NCBI GenBank assembly: GCA_027065935.1
Contig: JAMONI010000323.1
Coordinates: 1 to 6,286 of the forward strand
DNA length: 6,286 nt
Reading direction: 5' to 3'
DNA from: Flavobacteriales bacterium
GTDB taxonomy: Bacteria > Bacteroidota > Bacteroidia > Flavobacteriales > Flavobacteriaceae
Every line of letters starts with the position of its first letter. The stretch's first letter is position 1. Positions 5,616 to 6,286 of this stretch are shown one piece after another. The notes below the pieces were generated by a model, which was not told the DNA's origin, searched no databases, and saw only the letters and a list, made by a program, of their open reading frames with translations. A program made the position numbers and the translations under genes.

Positions 5616-6286
5616 TTATGCGTTCAATTCATCTTCCGCATCATTGCGAAACAAGACCATATGCAAAACTTTGTCGGGGAATAAGAGCGCAAAACCGCTC
5701 ACGTGCGTGGATTCCATTCTCACATCCAGGCCCAATCCGGGCGAAAGGGACTCGAACTTCTTGCTCATCAAAGCCAAATCCATAAACCGGCGAAATTTTT
5801 CTTCGGCTACGGACGGGTCGAACCTGAATTCCATACCCAAATCGAACAACGAAGCCTTGCTTTTCAGTCCGATTTCAAGCAAAGCATCCACCAAATAACT
5901 TTTTAAAATTTTTTCGTGCAACCGGGCATACACCGAAGGCCGGGTTATTACGTCCATCCCTTTAAGTTTGCCATTGACAAACACCACCACGCCCACCTGA
6001 TTATCAACCAAAGGAAAGTGCGAGGCCAGGTGTTGCAAATCTTCTTTCTTCGTCCGGATGACATCCCGCAAAGCCGAGGTGGCGGAACGGTGCCGAAAGT
6101 TCCTCATGTAACGCTCCACATTGTTCCACACTTCCGCTTGATTGCTTTTATAGTGTCTTGCTTGCACTAGATTATTCGTCACACTTCGGTTTTTCATCCT
6201 GCGCAGGCCCGACGGCACCCATGATTCGGTAGGGGCGAAATTTCGCTTGTGATAACGCCACCGGCCTTGCTCGGTACAGCTCACCG
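5616..6286 (-). CDS. ARPP-1 (DUF6569-type) domain protein, N-terminus beyond window
   Basis: The frame is open at the right edge and 223 codons are visible. The first full codon (GTG at 6284) is almost certainly an internal valine and not a start, because it opens the family core V-SCTEQGRWRY. Numbering from it, conserved elements follow in family order: SCTEQGRW (2-9), a basic segment with LRRMKNRSV (27-35), SNQAEVWNNV (47-56), SATSALRDV (67-75), then NQVGVVVFVNGKLKGMDVI (95-113) and ILKSYLVDALLE (126-137). These match ARPP-1, the ARG- and rhodanese-phosphatase-associated protein domain. That domain was described by comparative genomics of prokaryotic conflict systems and linked by gene context to ADP-ribosylglycohydrolases; its biochemistry is unknown. 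Family members are near 300 residues, so about 80 N-terminal residues lie outside. After the domain there is a family-variable tail (about 140-222). It is the first visible gene of a likely operon with the coiled-coil and DUF4407 genes. Confidence 0.85.
   Translation of the reverse strand, partial: VSCTEQGRWRYHKRNFAPTESWVPSGLRRMKNRSVTNNLVQARHYKSNQAEVWNNVERYMRNFRHRSATSALRDVIRTKKEDLQHLASHFPLVDNQVGVVVFVNGKLKGMDVITRPSVYARLHEKILKSYLVDALLEIGLKSKASLFDLGMEFRFDPSVAEEKFRRFMDLALMSKKFESLSPGLGLDVRMESTHVSGFALLFPDKVLHMVLFRNDAEDELNA

Noticed and set aside
6282..6284. GTG at 6284 as the true start of the ARPP-1 gene
   Set aside because: It sits within the conserved core just before SCTEQGRW; a start there would remove the N-terminal third of the domain.

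Overview
The window looks like accessory (defence-type) DNA from a member of the Bacteroidota. The reasons are moderate GC content, A/T-rich leaders without Shine-Dalgarno sequences before every gene start that can be seen, one sequence resembling the Bacteroidota -33/-7 promoter (TTTG, then TAnnTTTG), and families common in that phylum (a DUF4407 membrane protein and the Bacteroidota style of WYL regulator). This assignment is inferred from sequence character only. All six genes lie on the minus strand, so the order below is the order of transcription, from the right edge to the left. I see no convincing gene on the plus strand.

Right block (6286 to 4000): a probable three-gene operon. It holds the C-terminal part of an ARPP-1 (DUF6569-type) protein that runs off the right edge, a 179-residue coiled-coil protein I do not recognise, and a four-helix DUF4407 membrane protein with a long coiled-coil domain. 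It is closed by a clear intrinsic terminator (4000-4032).

Middle block (3976 to 2717): a WYL-domain transcription factor, then 258 bases without a gene. That stretch holds several inverted repeats, including a 51-base hairpin whose one arm resembles the end of a CRISPR repeat, and a candidate promoter directly before cas6.

Left block (2716 to 1): the start of a type III CRISPR-Cas operon. A Cas6 crRNA-processing endonuclease overlaps by 11 bases a Cas10/Csm1 gene that leaves the window at its left edge. Cas10 keeps the HD nuclease motif and the GGDD cyclase motif, so both DNA cleavage and cyclic oligoadenylate signalling look possible. It lacks the zinc-ribbon cysteines usual in the family. 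Other csm genes probably follow beyond position 1. No CRISPR array, cas1/cas2 or recognised CARF/SAVED effector is visible.

Working model (inference): the WYL protein regulates the neighbouring CRISPR operon, perhaps through the structured region before cas6. The ARPP-1/coiled-coil/DUF4407 operon is a candidate membrane-linked conflict module carried beside the type III locus. A functional link between the two has not been shown.
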